Of a stretch of 55,945 nucleotides of DNA, positions 1-7,743 are shown one piece after another. Source of the DNA: Oscillospiraceae bacterium (lineage in GTDB: Bacteria > Bacillota > Clostridia > Oscillospirales > Ruminococcaceae); contig JAETSQ010000012.1 of NCBI GenBank assembly GCA_021769525.1, forward strand, positions 1-55,945, read 5' to 3'. The notes beneath the pieces were generated by a model. It was given only the letters and a program-made list of their open reading frames with translations, did not search any database and was not told where the DNA came from. Every line of letters begins with the position of its first letter. The stretch's first letter is position 1. Position numbers and translations under genes: made by a program.

Positions 1-213
1 GCCATGGTGAAGGCCGCCAATGTGAACCTCATCGGCAAGGTCCACGTGGGCGGGGGCCTCGTCACCGTCATGGTCCGGGGGGACGTCGGCGCCGTCAAGG
101 CCGCCACCGATGCCGGGGCCGCTGCCGCCGCCAAGGTGGGGGAGCTGGTGAGCGTCCACGTCATCCCCAGGCCCCACGGCGAGGTGGAGTACATCCTCCC
201 CACCCTCAAGTAA
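1..213 (+). CDS. BMC hexameric shell protein, C-terminal part (EutM/PduA type)
   Basis: The reading frame is open from the first base, so the N-terminus lies outside the window. The visible 70 residues are the second half of a single BMC domain: [25 protein letters not shown] is typical of a hexamer-forming BMC-H protein, and the end [16 protein letters not shown] matches the tail of EutM and PduA. Such proteins tile the facets of the microcompartment and line its pores. The internal ATG at position 4 is not a start, because it falls within the conserved strand. It lies three bases upstream of the eutT-like gene, so it is probably co-transcribed with the genes that follow. Confidence 0.93.
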   Translation, partial: AMVKAANVNLIGKVHVGGGLVTVMVRGDVGAVKAATDAGAAAAAKVGELVSVHVIPRPHGEVEYILPTLK

Positions 214-216
214 GCC

Positions 217-963
217 ATGGGGAAGATACTCACCGAAAACGACCTCCGCAGCCATCCCCCCGCCCCCGGCACCCGCCGGTACGAGGTGGAGGAGGGCACC
301 TTTGTGGCGGAGTCCGCCCGCTCCTGGCTGGAGAAGCGGGACATTGAGCTGGTCCTTGTGCCGCCGGGCAGGGTCTGCGGCGGCATGAGCCGCACCCCCC
401 TCCCCGACCGGGGCAGCCGCACCTACCTGGACGCCGCCACCGGCCTGCCCCTGGGGCGGGAAAAGCCGGAGGAGATGACCCACTTGCGGGGGAATATGCT
501 GGTGAAGAAGACCCACCCCCGCATCGCCTTCCGGGGAAAGCTGGACAGCCTGGAGGCCGCCATCCTGGAGGCCCAGGCCCTGGCCCACCGCCAGGATGCC
601 CCCGCGGTGCGGGACGGCCTGGGGGAGGTGCTGGAGCAGGTGCGCCTGGTGCTGGGGGCGGAGGTAAAGGACCGGCCCCTGGAGGAGATCCCCATCCTGG
701 GGATGGACCAGGCAGAGCTGCGCCAAACCTCCCACGATGTGAAGGGGGCCTTCGGTATCGACCATCCCATCCCCTCCTGGGAGATGGGGGAGCTGGCCCT
801 GCGCCTCAACACCCTGCGCACCCAGGTGCGGGAGGTGGAGCTGGCCGCGGCCCATGCCTTTGAGGCCCCCGGCGAAACGCCCCGCCCGGACATCATCCGG
901 GCCCTGAACCGCCTCAGCAGCGCGGTCTATATCCTCTTCTGCAAGTTGCTGTCCGGAAAGTAA
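217..963 (+). CDS. eutT: EutT-type corrinoid adenosyltransferase
   Basis: This 248-residue protein resembles EutT, which makes adenosylcobalamin from cob(I)alamin and ATP for the B12-dependent ethanolamine ammonia-lyase. The match is clearest at MTHLRGNMLVKKTHPRI, at FRGKLDSLEAAI and at the C-terminal RPDIIRALNRLSSAVY, all of which have counterparts in enterobacterial EutT. The N-terminal 90 residues are divergent. They lack the CCxxC metal motif that precedes the MTHL segment in Salmonella EutT, so this may be a metal-free variant (inference). The gene starts three bases after the shell gene stop with only a weak ribosome site, which suggests coupled translation. The pduL gene follows after 25 bases. 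Confidence 0.87.
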   Translation: MGKILTENDLRSHPPAPGTRRYEVEEGTFVAESARSWLEKRDIELVLVPPGRVCGGMSRTPLPDRGSRTYLDAATGLPLGREKPEEMTHLRGNMLVKKTHPRIAFRGKLDSLEAAILEAQALAHRQDAPAVRDGLGEVLEQVRLVLGAEVKDRPLEEIPILGMDQAELRQTSHDVKGAFGIDHPIPSWEMGELALRLNTLRTQVREVELAAAHAFEAPGETPRPDIIRALNRLSSAVYILFCKLLSGK

Positions 964-988
964 ACCACGGGAAAGGGGGAGAAGCCCT

Positions 989-1663
989 ATGTCCATCACC
1001 GAAAGCGAGGTCCGGGAGATGGTCTCCCGCGTGCTGGCCCAGTGCGGGGAGATGTCCCTGCCGGGGGCGGCGCCCGCCGCCGGCGGGCAGGAGTTCCCGG
1101 TGGAGGTCTCGGCCCGCCACGTCCACCTGACGAAGGAAGCGGTGGAAGCCCTCTTCGGCCCCGGCGCCCGCCTCACCAAAAAGCGGGACCTCTCCCAGCC
1201 GGGGGAGTTCCTCAGCGAACAGCGGGTACGGCTGGTGACGGCCAAAGGGGAGATCGCAAACGTGGCGGTGCTGGGACCGGAGCGCTCCGCCGTCCAGGTG
1301 GAGCTTTCCCTCACCGACGCCCGCGCCCTGGGGGTGAAGGCCCCGGTGAACCTCTCCGGAAACCTCACCGGCGCGGGGGATGTCTACATCCTGGGGGAAA
1401 AGGGGATGCTCCCCGCCCCAGGCAGCGTCATCGCCGCCAGGGCCCATATCCATATGACCCCCGCCGACGCCGCCCGCCTGGGGGTGAAAGACGGCGAGAC
1501 CGTCCGGGTGCGGGTGGATACCCCCCGCCCCGTCACCTTCGACCGGGTTATCATCCGGGTGAAGGACACCTTCGCCCTGGCCATGCACATCGACTTTGAC
1601 GAGGCCAACGCCTGCGCCCTGGGCAGCGGCGGGACCGGCCGCATTGTCAGGGCGCTGCCCTGA
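989..1663 (+). CDS. pduL: PduL-type phosphotransacylase of the microcompartment
   Basis: This 224-residue protein is a PduL phosphate acyltransferase, converting acyl-CoA and phosphate to acyl-phosphate and CoA inside the BMC lumen. Every metal ligand known for the family can be placed: H44 and H46 (ARHVHLT), E105, H153 and H155 (AHIHMT) and H199. The first 20 residues (MSITESEVREMVSRVLAQCG) form an amphipathic helix followed by a Gly/Ala/Pro linker, the usual shape of an encapsulation peptide. The start has a good ribosome site (aaaggggga). In an ethanolamine BMC it would act on acetyl-CoA and recycle CoA for the aldehyde dehydrogenase. The operon is followed by a repeat-filled gap. Confidence 0.95.
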   Translation: MSITESEVREMVSRVLAQCGEMSLPGAAPAAGGQEFPVEVSARHVHLTKEAVEALFGPGARLTKKRDLSQPGEFLSEQRVRLVTAKGEIANVAVLGPERSAVQVELSLTDARALGVKAPVNLSGNLTGAGDVYILGEKGMLPAPGSVIAARAHIHMTPADAARLGVKDGETVRVRVDTPRPVTFDRVIIRVKDTFALAMHIDFDEANACALGSGGTGRIVRALP

Positions 1664-1669
1664 AACCCG

Positions 1670-1701
1670 CTTCTTTTTTCTCACCCGTGAGAAAAAAGAA
1701 G
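1670..1701. repeat. T-rich palindromic repeat, copy 1 (type A)
   Basis: Perfect 15-bp inverted repeat with a 2-base loop: arm cttcttttttctcac at 1670-1684, its complement at 1687-1701. It lies 7 bases after the pduL stop. The downstream module to about 1806, ending gcgcaagtgagtgcctggag, recurs after the copies at 18760 and 36248. It could end transcription on both strands. Confidence 0.85.
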
Positions 1702-1843
1702 CAAAAAAGAACGTCCGGACTTCGTCCGGTTTTCACCCTACCCGGAGCGGGGGCAAGCCCCGCTCCTTGACCAAAGAGAAGGGCGCAAGTGAGTGCCTGG
1801 AGCCTTAGCCGGCAGAGCGCAGAAAGAGGCCTGGCGCTTCCAA

Positions 1844-1895
1844 GGCTCCCTCTGGGAGGGAGCTGTCAGCCGCAGGCTGACTGAGGGAGTTTTTG
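1844..1895. repeat. Three-arm repeat, copy 1
   Basis: An outer stem ctccctc (1846-1852) pairs with gagggag (1883-1889) and encloses an inner hairpin gtcagcc/ggctgac (1865-1881). The first arm can also pair with the nearer gggagggag. The same architecture with a different inner hairpin recurs at 55751-55800. A T-run follows. Confidence 0.65.
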
Positions 1896-2027
1896 CAGAA
1901 GCCCAGCACCCAAAACTTCCTCTGGTTCTCCTTGCGGAGGACCACCTCCCTCATCGAGGGAGACTTATCCCTGCCGCTAAGGCGGAAAAAATCCGACCGG
2001 CTATTACAAAAGGCAATTCTTTTTGGT

Positions 2028-2057
2028 CCAACTTTTTTCTTCTAAGAAAAAAGTTGG
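2028..2057. repeat. T-rich palindromic repeat, variant arm
   Basis: Perfect 14-bp inverted repeat ccaacttttttctt / aagaaaaaagttgg with a 2-base loop, followed by gtgggggctg as in several other copies. The arm ends differ from the main family but the plan is the same. Confidence 0.7.
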
Positions 2058-2234
2058 TGGGGGCTGCTGCGCCCAGCCCTAACGGGCCGCTTTGCGTCCC
2101 TTCGGGCACGTCTGCTACGCAGAAGGCGCGTTTCGGAGCGCAACCGCCCCGCAGGGGCGGCTCTTAGCGCGGAGATGGCAAAGCCCCATATCAGCATAAA
2201 ACACGCACAATGTTGAAAGCAAGGAGGGACGCCC

Positions 2235-2879
2235 ATGGCCGAACTCACAAAGGAACAGCTCATCGAGCTTATCACCAAGGAGGTCCTGAGGACCCTGGGG
2301 GGCGGGGAGCCGGAGGAGCCGGCGGACAAGAGCGGTCTGCCCCGCGCCCTTGTCATCGGGCCGGCGGAGCCGCTGCCAAAGCCGGTACGCACCCAGTACC
2401 GCCTGGCCTCCATCGAGGAGTACCAAGGGGACATCCAGCCCTATGAGAAGGTGTTCGTCACCGCCATCACCCGCACCCAGTTGGCGGATACCGCCCTGGG
2501 GCGGGACAGCCAGCCGGTGACCTGCGCCCTCACCAACGCCCTGCTCTACGGCAAGGAGGTCTACCTCTACGACATCGCCCTGGCCCACCGGAAGCTGGCG
2601 GGGCGGGGGAGCCGGGGCTTCTACCAGCTGCTGGAAGGGTACGTCCGCACCCTCCAGTCCTACGGGGTAAAGCTGGTGCAGGGCACCACCGTCATCGATA
2701 AATACCAGCGGACCGCCGCCCCCGGCGCGGACCTGCCCGGCGGCGTCATCACCGAGGCGGTGGCCCTGGAGCTCTGCCGCAAGGGGGAGGGGGAGATCGT
2801 CCTGCGCAAGGGCACGGTGCTCACCCCCTCCGCCAAGGACGTTTTCCTCCACCAGGACCGGCACATCACCTACCTATAA
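2235..2879 (+). CDS. BMC-associated ethanolamine-utilization protein of unknown function
   Basis: This 214-residue protein looks like the unnamed family found in Firmicutes eut operons (the TIGR02536 type; recalled, not searched). The first 23 residues, MAELTKEQLIELITKEVLRTLGG, form an amphipathic helix followed by a Gly/Pro-rich linker, very like an encapsulation peptide, which argues for a lumenal protein. The rest is an alpha/beta-looking domain with VFVTAITRTQLADTALG and an ending KGTVLTPSAKDVF. No catalytic motif was recognised. Translation starts at an ATG with the strong ribosome site aaggagg. EutN follows after 12 bases, so the two are co-transcribed. Confidence 0.75.
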   Translation: MAELTKEQLIELITKEVLRTLGGGEPEEPADKSGLPRALVIGPAEPLPKPVRTQYRLASIEEYQGDIQPYEKVFVTAITRTQLADTALGRDSQPVTCALTNALLYGKEVYLYDIALAHRKLAGRGSRGFYQLLEGYVRTLQSYGVKLVQGTTVIDKYQRTAAPGADLPGGVITEAVALELCRKGEGEIVLRKGTVLTPSAKDVFLHQDRHITYL

Positions 2880-2891
2880 GGAGAAACAACC

Positions 2892-3179
2892 ATGCTTATC
2901 TGTAAAGTCATCGGCCATGTCTGGGCCACCAAGAAGGAAGAGGCCCTGGAGGGCATCAAGCTGATGGTGGTGCAGGAGACCAAAACCAACCAGAGGAATC
3001 CATCGGTCTTTGTCGCCGCCGACCGGGTGGGGGCGGGCATCGGGGAGGATGTGCTGGTGGTCAGCGGCAGCACCGCCCGCCGGGCCCTGGGCCGGGACGA
3101 CCTGCCGGTGGACTGCGCCATCGTGGGCATCATCGACACCATGGAAGTGGAAAAAGAAGCGGCCCAAAACAAGAAGTAA
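2892..3179 (+). CDS. eutN: EutN/CcmL-type pentameric BMC vertex protein
   Basis: This 95-residue protein belongs to the EutN/CcmL (BMC-P) family, whose pentamers cap the vertices of the microcompartment. The N-terminus MLICKVIGHVWATKKEEALEGIKLM and the mid segment AADRVGAGIGEDVLVV are characteristic, as is the strand VDCAIVGIIDTM near the end. The C-terminal tail is short and lysine-rich. The start follows the ribosome site aaggag. The pduS gene begins 12 bases after the stop. Confidence 0.96.
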   Translation: MLICKVIGHVWATKKEEALEGIKLMVVQETKTNQRNPSVFVAADRVGAGIGEDVLVVSGSTARRALGRDDLPVDCAIVGIIDTMEVEKEAAQNKK

Positions 3180-3191
3180 GGAGTGGGGACC

Positions 3192-4553
3192 ATGTCCATC
3201 ATCGACGCGATTTTCCAGGCCGGCGTTGTGGGCTGCGGGGGAGCGGGCTTCCCCACCCACCAGAAGCTCTCCGGCCAGGGGATCCGCCATCTCATCATCA
3301 ACGGGGCGGAGTGCGAGCCCCTGCTGGGCACCGACCGGTGGCTGATGCGCAACCGCCCTGGGGACATCGTGGCGGCCGCCGCCGCGGTGGCAAAGGAGAT
3401 CGGGGCGGAGGACTGCACCATCGGCCTCAAAAAGGCCTACACGCGGGAGATCGTGGCCCTGGAGACCGCCATCCGCAAGCTCCCCAAGGGCTCCGTCCCG
3501 GTGCGCCTGCACACCATGGAGAGCTTCTACCCGGCGGGGGACGAGCAGGTGCTGGTCTACGAGGTCACCGGCAGGGTGGTGCCCCCGGCGGGCATCCCCC
3601 TGGATGTGGGGGCCGCCGTCTCCAACGCCGCCACCATGGCCGCCGTCTTTGACGCCATGGAGGGGCGGCCCTTCATCCGCAAGTACCTCACCGTCACCGG
3701 GGCGGTGAAGGAACCGAAGATACTCTGCGTACCGGTCGGTACAAGTTATACGGATTGTATACGACAGGCCGGGGGCGCCGCGGTGGAAAACTGGATCGCG
3801 GTAAACGGCGGGCCCATGATGGGCAAGGTCCTTTCCATGGAGGAGGCCGGGGCCGCGGTGGTGACCAAAACCACCTCCGGCATCCTCATCCTGCCGGAGG
3901 AGAGCGCCATCGCCCAGGCGAACCGGGTCTCCCTGGAGCACATGAAGAACCGGGCGGCGGCCTCCTGCATCCAGTGCAGCTACTGCACGGAGCTTTGCCC
4001 CCGCCACCTCCTGGGGCACCCCCTGGAGCCCCACAAGATCATGCGGAAGATGGCTATTTCGCCGGACATCACCCAGCTTTTGGACGACCCGGACGTGAGG
4101 AAGGCGGCCCTCTGCTGCCAGTGCGGCGTCTGCGAGAGCTACGCCTGCCCCATGGGCCTCCAGCCCCGGAGGGTCAACGCCCTCCTGAAGGACACCCTGG
4201 GCAAGGCGGGCATCCGGTACCCCAAGGGGGAGGGGGAGTATGCCCCCCTGCCCGCCCGCCGCAGCCGGAAGATCCCCACCCAGCGGGCCGCGGCCCGCGC
4301 CGGGGTGCTGGAGTATTACCACACCGACCTGGACCGGATGGAGGAGTACCGGCCGGACGCCGTCATCCTGCCCTTGAACCAGCAGATCGGCGCCCCCTGC
4401 CAGCCGGTGGTCCGGGAGGGGGACCAGGTGGCGGAGGGCCAGCTGGTGGCCAAATGTCCCGATGGAAAGCTGGGGGCCAACCTCCACGCCTCCATCGCCG
4501 GGACGGTGGTCTGGACCGAGGGCGCCATCGCCATCCAGGAAAGGAGGAGCTGA
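3192..4553 (+). CDS. pduS: PduS-type flavin/Fe-S oxidoreductase of the BMC (RnfC-like)
   Basis: This 453-residue protein matches PduS, which is related to RnfC and to the NADH-binding subunit of complex I. It is thought to reduce corrinoid or pass electrons at the microcompartment. The N-terminal GVVGCGGAGFPTHQKL motif and NGAECEPLLGTDRWLM are family hallmarks. Two ferredoxin-like clusters follow, CIQCSYCTELCP near residue 259 and CCQCGVCESYACP near 308. A C-terminal barrel-sandwich segment resembles that of RnfC. The ATG at 3192 was chosen over the GTG at 3183 because the ribosome site aaggag ends directly before that GTG. PduT follows after three bases, and the two are known partners. Confidence 0.93.
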   Translation: MSIIDAIFQAGVVGCGGAGFPTHQKLSGQGIRHLIINGAECEPLLGTDRWLMRNRPGDIVAAAAAVAKEIGAEDCTIGLKKAYTREIVALETAIRKLPKGSVPVRLHTMESFYPAGDEQVLVYEVTGRVVPPAGIPLDVGAAVSNAATMAAVFDAMEGRPFIRKYLTVTGAVKEPKILCVPVGTSYTDCIRQAGGAAVENWIAVNGGPMMGKVLSMEEAGAAVVTKTTSGILILPEESAIAQANRVSLEHMKNRAAASCIQCSYCTELCPRHLLGHPLEPHKIMRKMAISPDITQLLDDPDVRKAALCCQCGVCESYACPMGLQPRRVNALLKDTLGKAGIRYPKGEGEYAPLPARRSRKIPTQRAAARAGVLEYYHTDLDRMEEYRPDAVILPLNQQIGAPCQPVVREGDQVAEGQLVAKCPDGKLGANLHASIAGTVVWTEGAIAIQERRS

Positions 4554-4556
4554 GCC

Positions 4557-5105
4557 ATGAACCTGTGCATCGGATTTTTGGAGCTGAACAGCATCGCCAA
4601 GGGGGTGGAGGCCGCCGACCGCATCCTCAAGACCGCCGAGACCACCCTCTTGTTCGCCAAGGCGGGGTGTCCCGGCAAGTACTACATCCTCTTTTCCGGC
4701 GAGGTGGCGGCGGTGACGTCGTCCCTGGAGGCCGGCAAGGAGATCGGCGGGGCCCACGTAGTGGACAGCGTGGTGATCCCCAGCGTCCACCCCATGGTCA
4801 TCTCCGCCATCAACCAGGCGGTGGAGCCGGTGCCCGTCAACGCCCTGGGGGTGATGGAGTTCTTCAGCGTCACCGCCTCGGTGTGGGCGGCGGATGCCGC
4901 CGTCAAGGCCGCGGAGGTGGACCTGATGGACGTCCGGCTGGGCACCGGCATCGGGGGAAAATCCTTTGTGGTCCTCTCCGGGGACGTGGCCGCCGTCCAC
5001 GAGGCGGTGGAGGCGGGGGTCCGCACCGCCGCCGAAGACGGCCTCCTGGTGAGCCAGGTGGTCATCCCCAACCCCAAGGCGGAGGTCTTCAACAGCCTGC
5101 TGTAA
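4557..5105 (+). CDS. pduT: PduT-type tandem-BMC shell protein with Fe-S pore cysteine
   Basis: This 182-residue protein has two BMC domains in tandem (about 1-90 and 95-180) and so forms trimers that act as pseudo-hexamers in the shell. C38, in AKAGCPGK, aligns with the PduT cysteine that holds a [4Fe-4S] cluster in the central pore of the Salmonella and Citrobacter proteins. With PduS directly upstream, the pair probably moves electrons through the shell (known for Pdu, inferred here). The second domain has the usual MEFFSVTASVWAADAAVKAA and GIGGKSFVVLSGDVAAV. The ribosome site aaaggaggag lies inside the end of pduS. Confidence 0.95.
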   Translation: MNLCIGFLELNSIAKGVEAADRILKTAETTLLFAKAGCPGKYYILFSGEVAAVTSSLEAGKEIGGAHVVDSVVIPSVHPMVISAINQAVEPVPVNALGVMEFFSVTASVWAADAAVKAAEVDLMDVRLGTGIGGKSFVVLSGDVAAVHEAVEAGVRTAAEDGLLVSQVVIPNPKAEVFNSLL

Positions 5106-5366
5106 GATATGCCGATCTGGGGCGTTGCCCATCTCGGCCTAAGAGCCGCCCTTTCAGGGCGGTTGACCTCGAAACGCGCCTGCGGGCGCAGAGCCCCCAC
5201 TTCTTTTTCTTTTCGCGGGAAAAGAAAAAGAAGCAAAAAGAAAAGCGGCCAAAGTTCTTGATACAGAGTAGAAAACAAAAGGTCGTTGAGCTAACGACAC
5301 ACTGGTGGCGGCAGGCCTGGGCGGCAGCCCGGAACCACTGAAACAAAAGGAAAGGGGGGATCCCCC
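5106..5366. repeat. Composite repeat between pduT and eutS, with T-rich palindrome copy
   Basis: A GC-rich module (about 5104-5196, with cctaagagccgccctttcag and cctgcgggcgcagagccc) is joined to a T-rich palindrome at 5200-5233 (15-bp arms cttctttttcttttc, 4-base loop) and a tail gcaaaaagaaaagcggccaa. The same three-part order is seen at 54766-54911 and, inverted, at 27920-28045. It splits the BMC cluster into separate transcription or processing units. Confidence 0.85.
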
Positions 5367-5714
5367 ATGTTCGAGGATAAGCAGCGCATCATCCAGGAAT
5401 TTGTCCCCGGCAAGCAGGTGACCCTGGCTCACCTCATCGCCAACCCGGACCGGGACCTGTACAAAAAGCTGGGGGTGGTGGGGGGCATCCAGGAGGCCCT
5501 GGGGATCATGACCATCACCCCCAGCGAGGCCGCCATCATCGGCGCCGATGTGGCCACCAAGGCCGCGGAGGTGGACCTGGTGTTCGTGGACCGGTTCTCC
5601 GGCTCCCTCATCATCACCGGGGACGTGGCCAGCGTGGAGGCGTCCCTCCGGGCGGTGCTGGATGTGCTGGAGCACACCCTGCGCTTCACCCCCACCGCCA
5701 TCACCCGGACATAG
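5367..5714 (+). CDS. eutS: EutS/PduU-type circularly permuted BMC shell protein
   Basis: This 115-residue protein is a permuted BMC-H shell protein of the EutS/PduU type. The opening [20 protein letters not shown] is diagnostic: it forms the beta-barrel that plugs the hexamer pore. [26 protein letters not shown] and [15 protein letters not shown] follow, as in EutS. Starting at ATG 5367 it has the ribosome site aaaggggggat. It lies after a repeat-filled gap but only ten bases before eutP, so eutS and eutP form a pair. Confidence 0.96.
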   Translation: MFEDKQRIIQEFVPGKQVTLAHLIANPDRDLYKKLGVVGGIQEALGIMTITPSEAAIIGADVATKAAEVDLVFVDRFSGSLIITGDVASVEASLRAVLDVLEHTLRFTPTAITRT

Positions 5715-5724
5715 GAGGCCCGCC

Positions 5725-6171
5725 GTGAAGAAGCTGATGATGATGGGCCGCATCGCCTGCGGCAAGACCACCCTCTGCCAGTACCTGATGGGTCAGGAAC
5801 TCAGCTACCGCAAGACCCAGACGGTGCAGCTCATGGGGGATGCCATCGATACCCCCGGAGAATACGTGGAGAACCGGGCCCTGATGCGGGGCCTCACCGT
5901 CACCGCGGTGGACGCCGACGTGGTGCTCTTCCTCCAGGACTGCACCGACCCGGAATGCCGCTTTTCCCCCGGACAGGCGGCCATGTACGGCCGCCCGGTG
6001 GTGGGGGTGGTCACCAAGACCGACCTTGCCCCCGGCCCAAAGTCCTTGGAGGACGCGAAGGACCTTTTGGAGATGGCGGGAGCCTCTCCGGTCTTCTTCA
6101 TCTCCTCCTACACCGGGGAGGGGATCCCCGCCTTGGTGGATTACCTGGACTCCTTGCCGGAGGCTACTTAA
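5725..6171 (+). CDS. eutP: EutP/PduV-type small GTPase-like protein
   Basis: This 148-residue protein is a P-loop NTPase of the EutP/PduV family, found in ethanolamine and propanediol BMC loci. EutP has been reported to have acetate kinase activity, and PduV to associate with the shell. Visible motifs are the P-loop G8-x4-GKT (GRIACGKTT), the switch-like DTPGEY, and the base-recognition TKTD. The start is the GTG at 5725, supported by the ribosome site aggagg seven bases upstream. The next open ATG would remove part of the first strand. It is the last gene of the BMC cluster in the window. Confidence 0.93.
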   Translation: MKKLMMMGRIACGKTTLCQYLMGQELSYRKTQTVQLMGDAIDTPGEYVENRALMRGLTVTAVDADVVLFLQDCTDPECRFSPGQAAMYGRPVVGVVTKTDLAPGPKSLEDAKDLLEMAGASPVFFISSYTGEGIPALVDYLDSLPEAT

Positions 6172-6226
6172 CAAGGGATATACCGCCCTAAACGGCATAC
6201 TTTTATAAAATTTGATAAATTCCGGC

Positions 6227-6255
6227 TTTACAGAAGCGGTTCTTTATGCTATATT
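6227..6255 (+). promoter_or_regulatory. Sigma-A promoter for the importer operon
   Basis: tttaca (6227-6232), a 17-base spacer and tatatt (6250-6255) form a near-consensus promoter. The start of transcription should be near 6262, giving a leader of about 128 bases before the lipoprotein gene. Confidence 0.75.
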
Positions 6256-6296
6256 TACATTAGATACCTGTGCCCAGTGCCAAATGGCAGATCCCA

Positions 6297-6326
6297 GGCG
6301 GTTTTTCCCGCCCCTCTTCGGGGCGG
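6297..6326 (+). promoter_or_regulatory. Leader with two mutually exclusive hairpins
   Basis: ggcgg (6297-6301) can pair with ccgcc (6308-6312). The same ccgcc is also part of ccgcccc (6308-6314), which pairs perfectly with ggggcgg (6320-6326). The two hairpins cannot coexist. No riboswitch class was recognised and no T-run follows. Confidence 0.35.
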
Positions 6327-6390
6327 ATAAAACAAATAGACGGTTCACCGAAGAACGAACCAAAGCAAACGAAGAAGAGAGGAAAAAGTA

Positions 6391-7557
6391 ATGAAGAAAT
6401 TCCGTACAGCAAAGTTCCTGGCCCTGGCTCTCGCCCTGGTCATGGTCCTGGCGGCTGCGGGCTGCGGCGGCAATGGCGGCGGCAGCAGCGCTCCCGCGAC
6501 CCCCCCTGCAAGCGGCAGCACCCCTGCCAGTACCCCCGCTCCCGCCGGTGACGGCGCCGTGGACCTGAACTCCCTCACCCTGGACCAGATCATCGAAGGC
6601 GCCAAGGCCGAGGGCCAGGTGGTATCCGTTGGTATGCCCGACGAGTGGGCCGACTGGGGTTCCCTCTGGAAGAATGTCACCGGGAATTACGGCCTCACCC
6701 ACAACGACACCGACATGAGCTCCTCCGAGGAGCTGCAGATGTTTGCCACCGAGGGCAAGAACGGCACCAAGGACATGGGTGACGTCGGCTACGCCTTCGT
6801 GGGCCAGGCGGTCTCCGAGGACCTGGTGCAGGGCTACAAGACCTCCTACTGGGACGCTGTTCCCGACTGGGCCAAGGGTGAGGACGGCAAGTGGATGGTG
6901 GCCTACACCGGAGCTACCACCTTCCTGGTGAACACCGACCAGGTCTCCAAGGTTCCCACCTCCTGGCAGGACATCAAGGACGGCGACTACAAAGTCGCCC
7001 TTGGACCCCTCAGCGGCGGTAATGCCCAGGGCGCCTTCATCGCCTCCAACTACGCCTTCGGCGGCGACATGGAGAACCTCCAGCCCGGCATCGACTTCTG
7101 GACCGAGATGGCCAAGGCCGGCCGCGTCAACACCCTGGACATCACCCAGGCCAACTTCGAATCCGGCGAGATCGCCGTGGGCGTGGTCTGGAGCTTCACC
7201 GGTATCCCCTACAGCAAGAACATCACCCAGTACAAGATGACCGCCGTGGTGCCCACCGATGGCGCCCTGCAGAACGGCTATGCCTCCGTCATCAACAAGT
7301 ACGCTCCCCATCCCCACGCCGCTGCCCTGACCCGCGAGGTCATGTTCAGCGACGAGGGCCAGACCTACCTGGCCCTGGCCGGCGCCATCCCCACCCGGAC
7401 CGATTTTAAGATCGCTGCCGAGTATGCCGACCAGGTCATCGACATGAGCGGCGTTTCCAAGGCCGTGGTCATCACCGATCCCGCTGCCTATTCCACCGCC
7501 TGCGAGACCGCTAAGACCCGCTGGGAGGAAGAGATCGCTCCGCTGCTGGTGCAGTGA
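6391..7557 (+). CDS. ABC transporter substrate-binding lipoprotein
   Basis: This 388-residue protein starts with a lipoprotein signal peptide (KKFRTAKFLALALALVMVL, then AAAGC with the lipid-bearing cysteine at 25). A Gly/Ser/Pro/Thr-rich linker to about residue 55 leads into a periplasmic-binding-type fold. The fold resembles the class that binds Fe(III), thiamine, polyamines or aminoethylphosphonate, but no ligand can be assigned by eye. The gene has its own promoter at 6227 and a ribosome site gaggaaaaa. It is followed by a 186-base gap with a strong hairpin and then by the hydrolase and permease genes, so it is probably made in excess over them. Confidence 0.9.
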   Translation: MKKFRTAKFLALALALVMVLAAAGCGGNGGGSSAPATPPASGSTPASTPAPAGDGAVDLNSLTLDQIIEGAKAEGQVVSVGMPDEWADWGSLWKNVTGNYGLTHNDTDMSSSEELQMFATEGKNGTKDMGDVGYAFVGQAVSEDLVQGYKTSYWDAVPDWAKGEDGKWMVAYTGATTFLVNTDQVSKVPTSWQDIKDGDYKVALGPLSGGNAQGAFIASNYAFGGDMENLQPGIDFWTEMAKAGRVNTLDITQANFESGEIAVGVVWSFTGIPYSKNITQYKMTAVVPTDGALQNGYASVINKYAPHPHAAALTREVMFSDEGQTYLALAGAIPTRTDFKIAAEYADQVIDMSGVSKAVVITDPAAYSTACETAKTRWEEEIAPLLVQ

Positions 7558-7680
7558 TCTCTCCCCAAAGACCCGCCGCTATCCGGCGGTCCGTCATCCT
7601 AAATTGATCGCGGCCCGCCGCGGCGGGGTAACCGTTCGTTTCATCGCCCGCCGGGCGCCTCCGGCTCCGCGGCGGTGCGA

Positions 7681-7710
7681 AGAGGGGGGACCCCCAAGGG
7701 TCCCCCCTCT
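7681..7710 (+). terminator. Strong hairpin after the binding-protein gene (partial terminator)
   Basis: Perfect 13-bp stem agaggggggaccc / gggtcccccctct with a 4-base loop, then a weak T-run (tctgtgt). Its position suggests attenuation or mRNA end protection, giving more binding protein than membrane components. Confidence 0.6.
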
Positions 7711-7743
7711 TCTGTGTATCTACCAAAAAGGAGCGTGTCCTTC

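Larger units (their letters stand above)
1664..2234. other. Repeat-filled intergenic gap inside the BMC locus
   Basis: No gene is visible in these 571 bases. They hold, in order, a T-rich palindrome with its trailing module (1670-1806), a three-arm repeat (1844-1895), a second T-rich palindrome (2028-2057) and a GC-rich module ending in ggggcggctcttag (about 2100-2166). They probably end the first BMC transcription unit. The ribosome site of the next gene (aaggagg) lies just after them. No clear promoter was found between the repeats and 2235. Confidence 0.7.

Noticed and set aside
2874-5132. A 752-codon minus-strand frame opposite eutN, pduS and pduT
   Set aside because: The same shadow composition; the plus-strand genes are unmistakable BMC proteins with ribosome sites.
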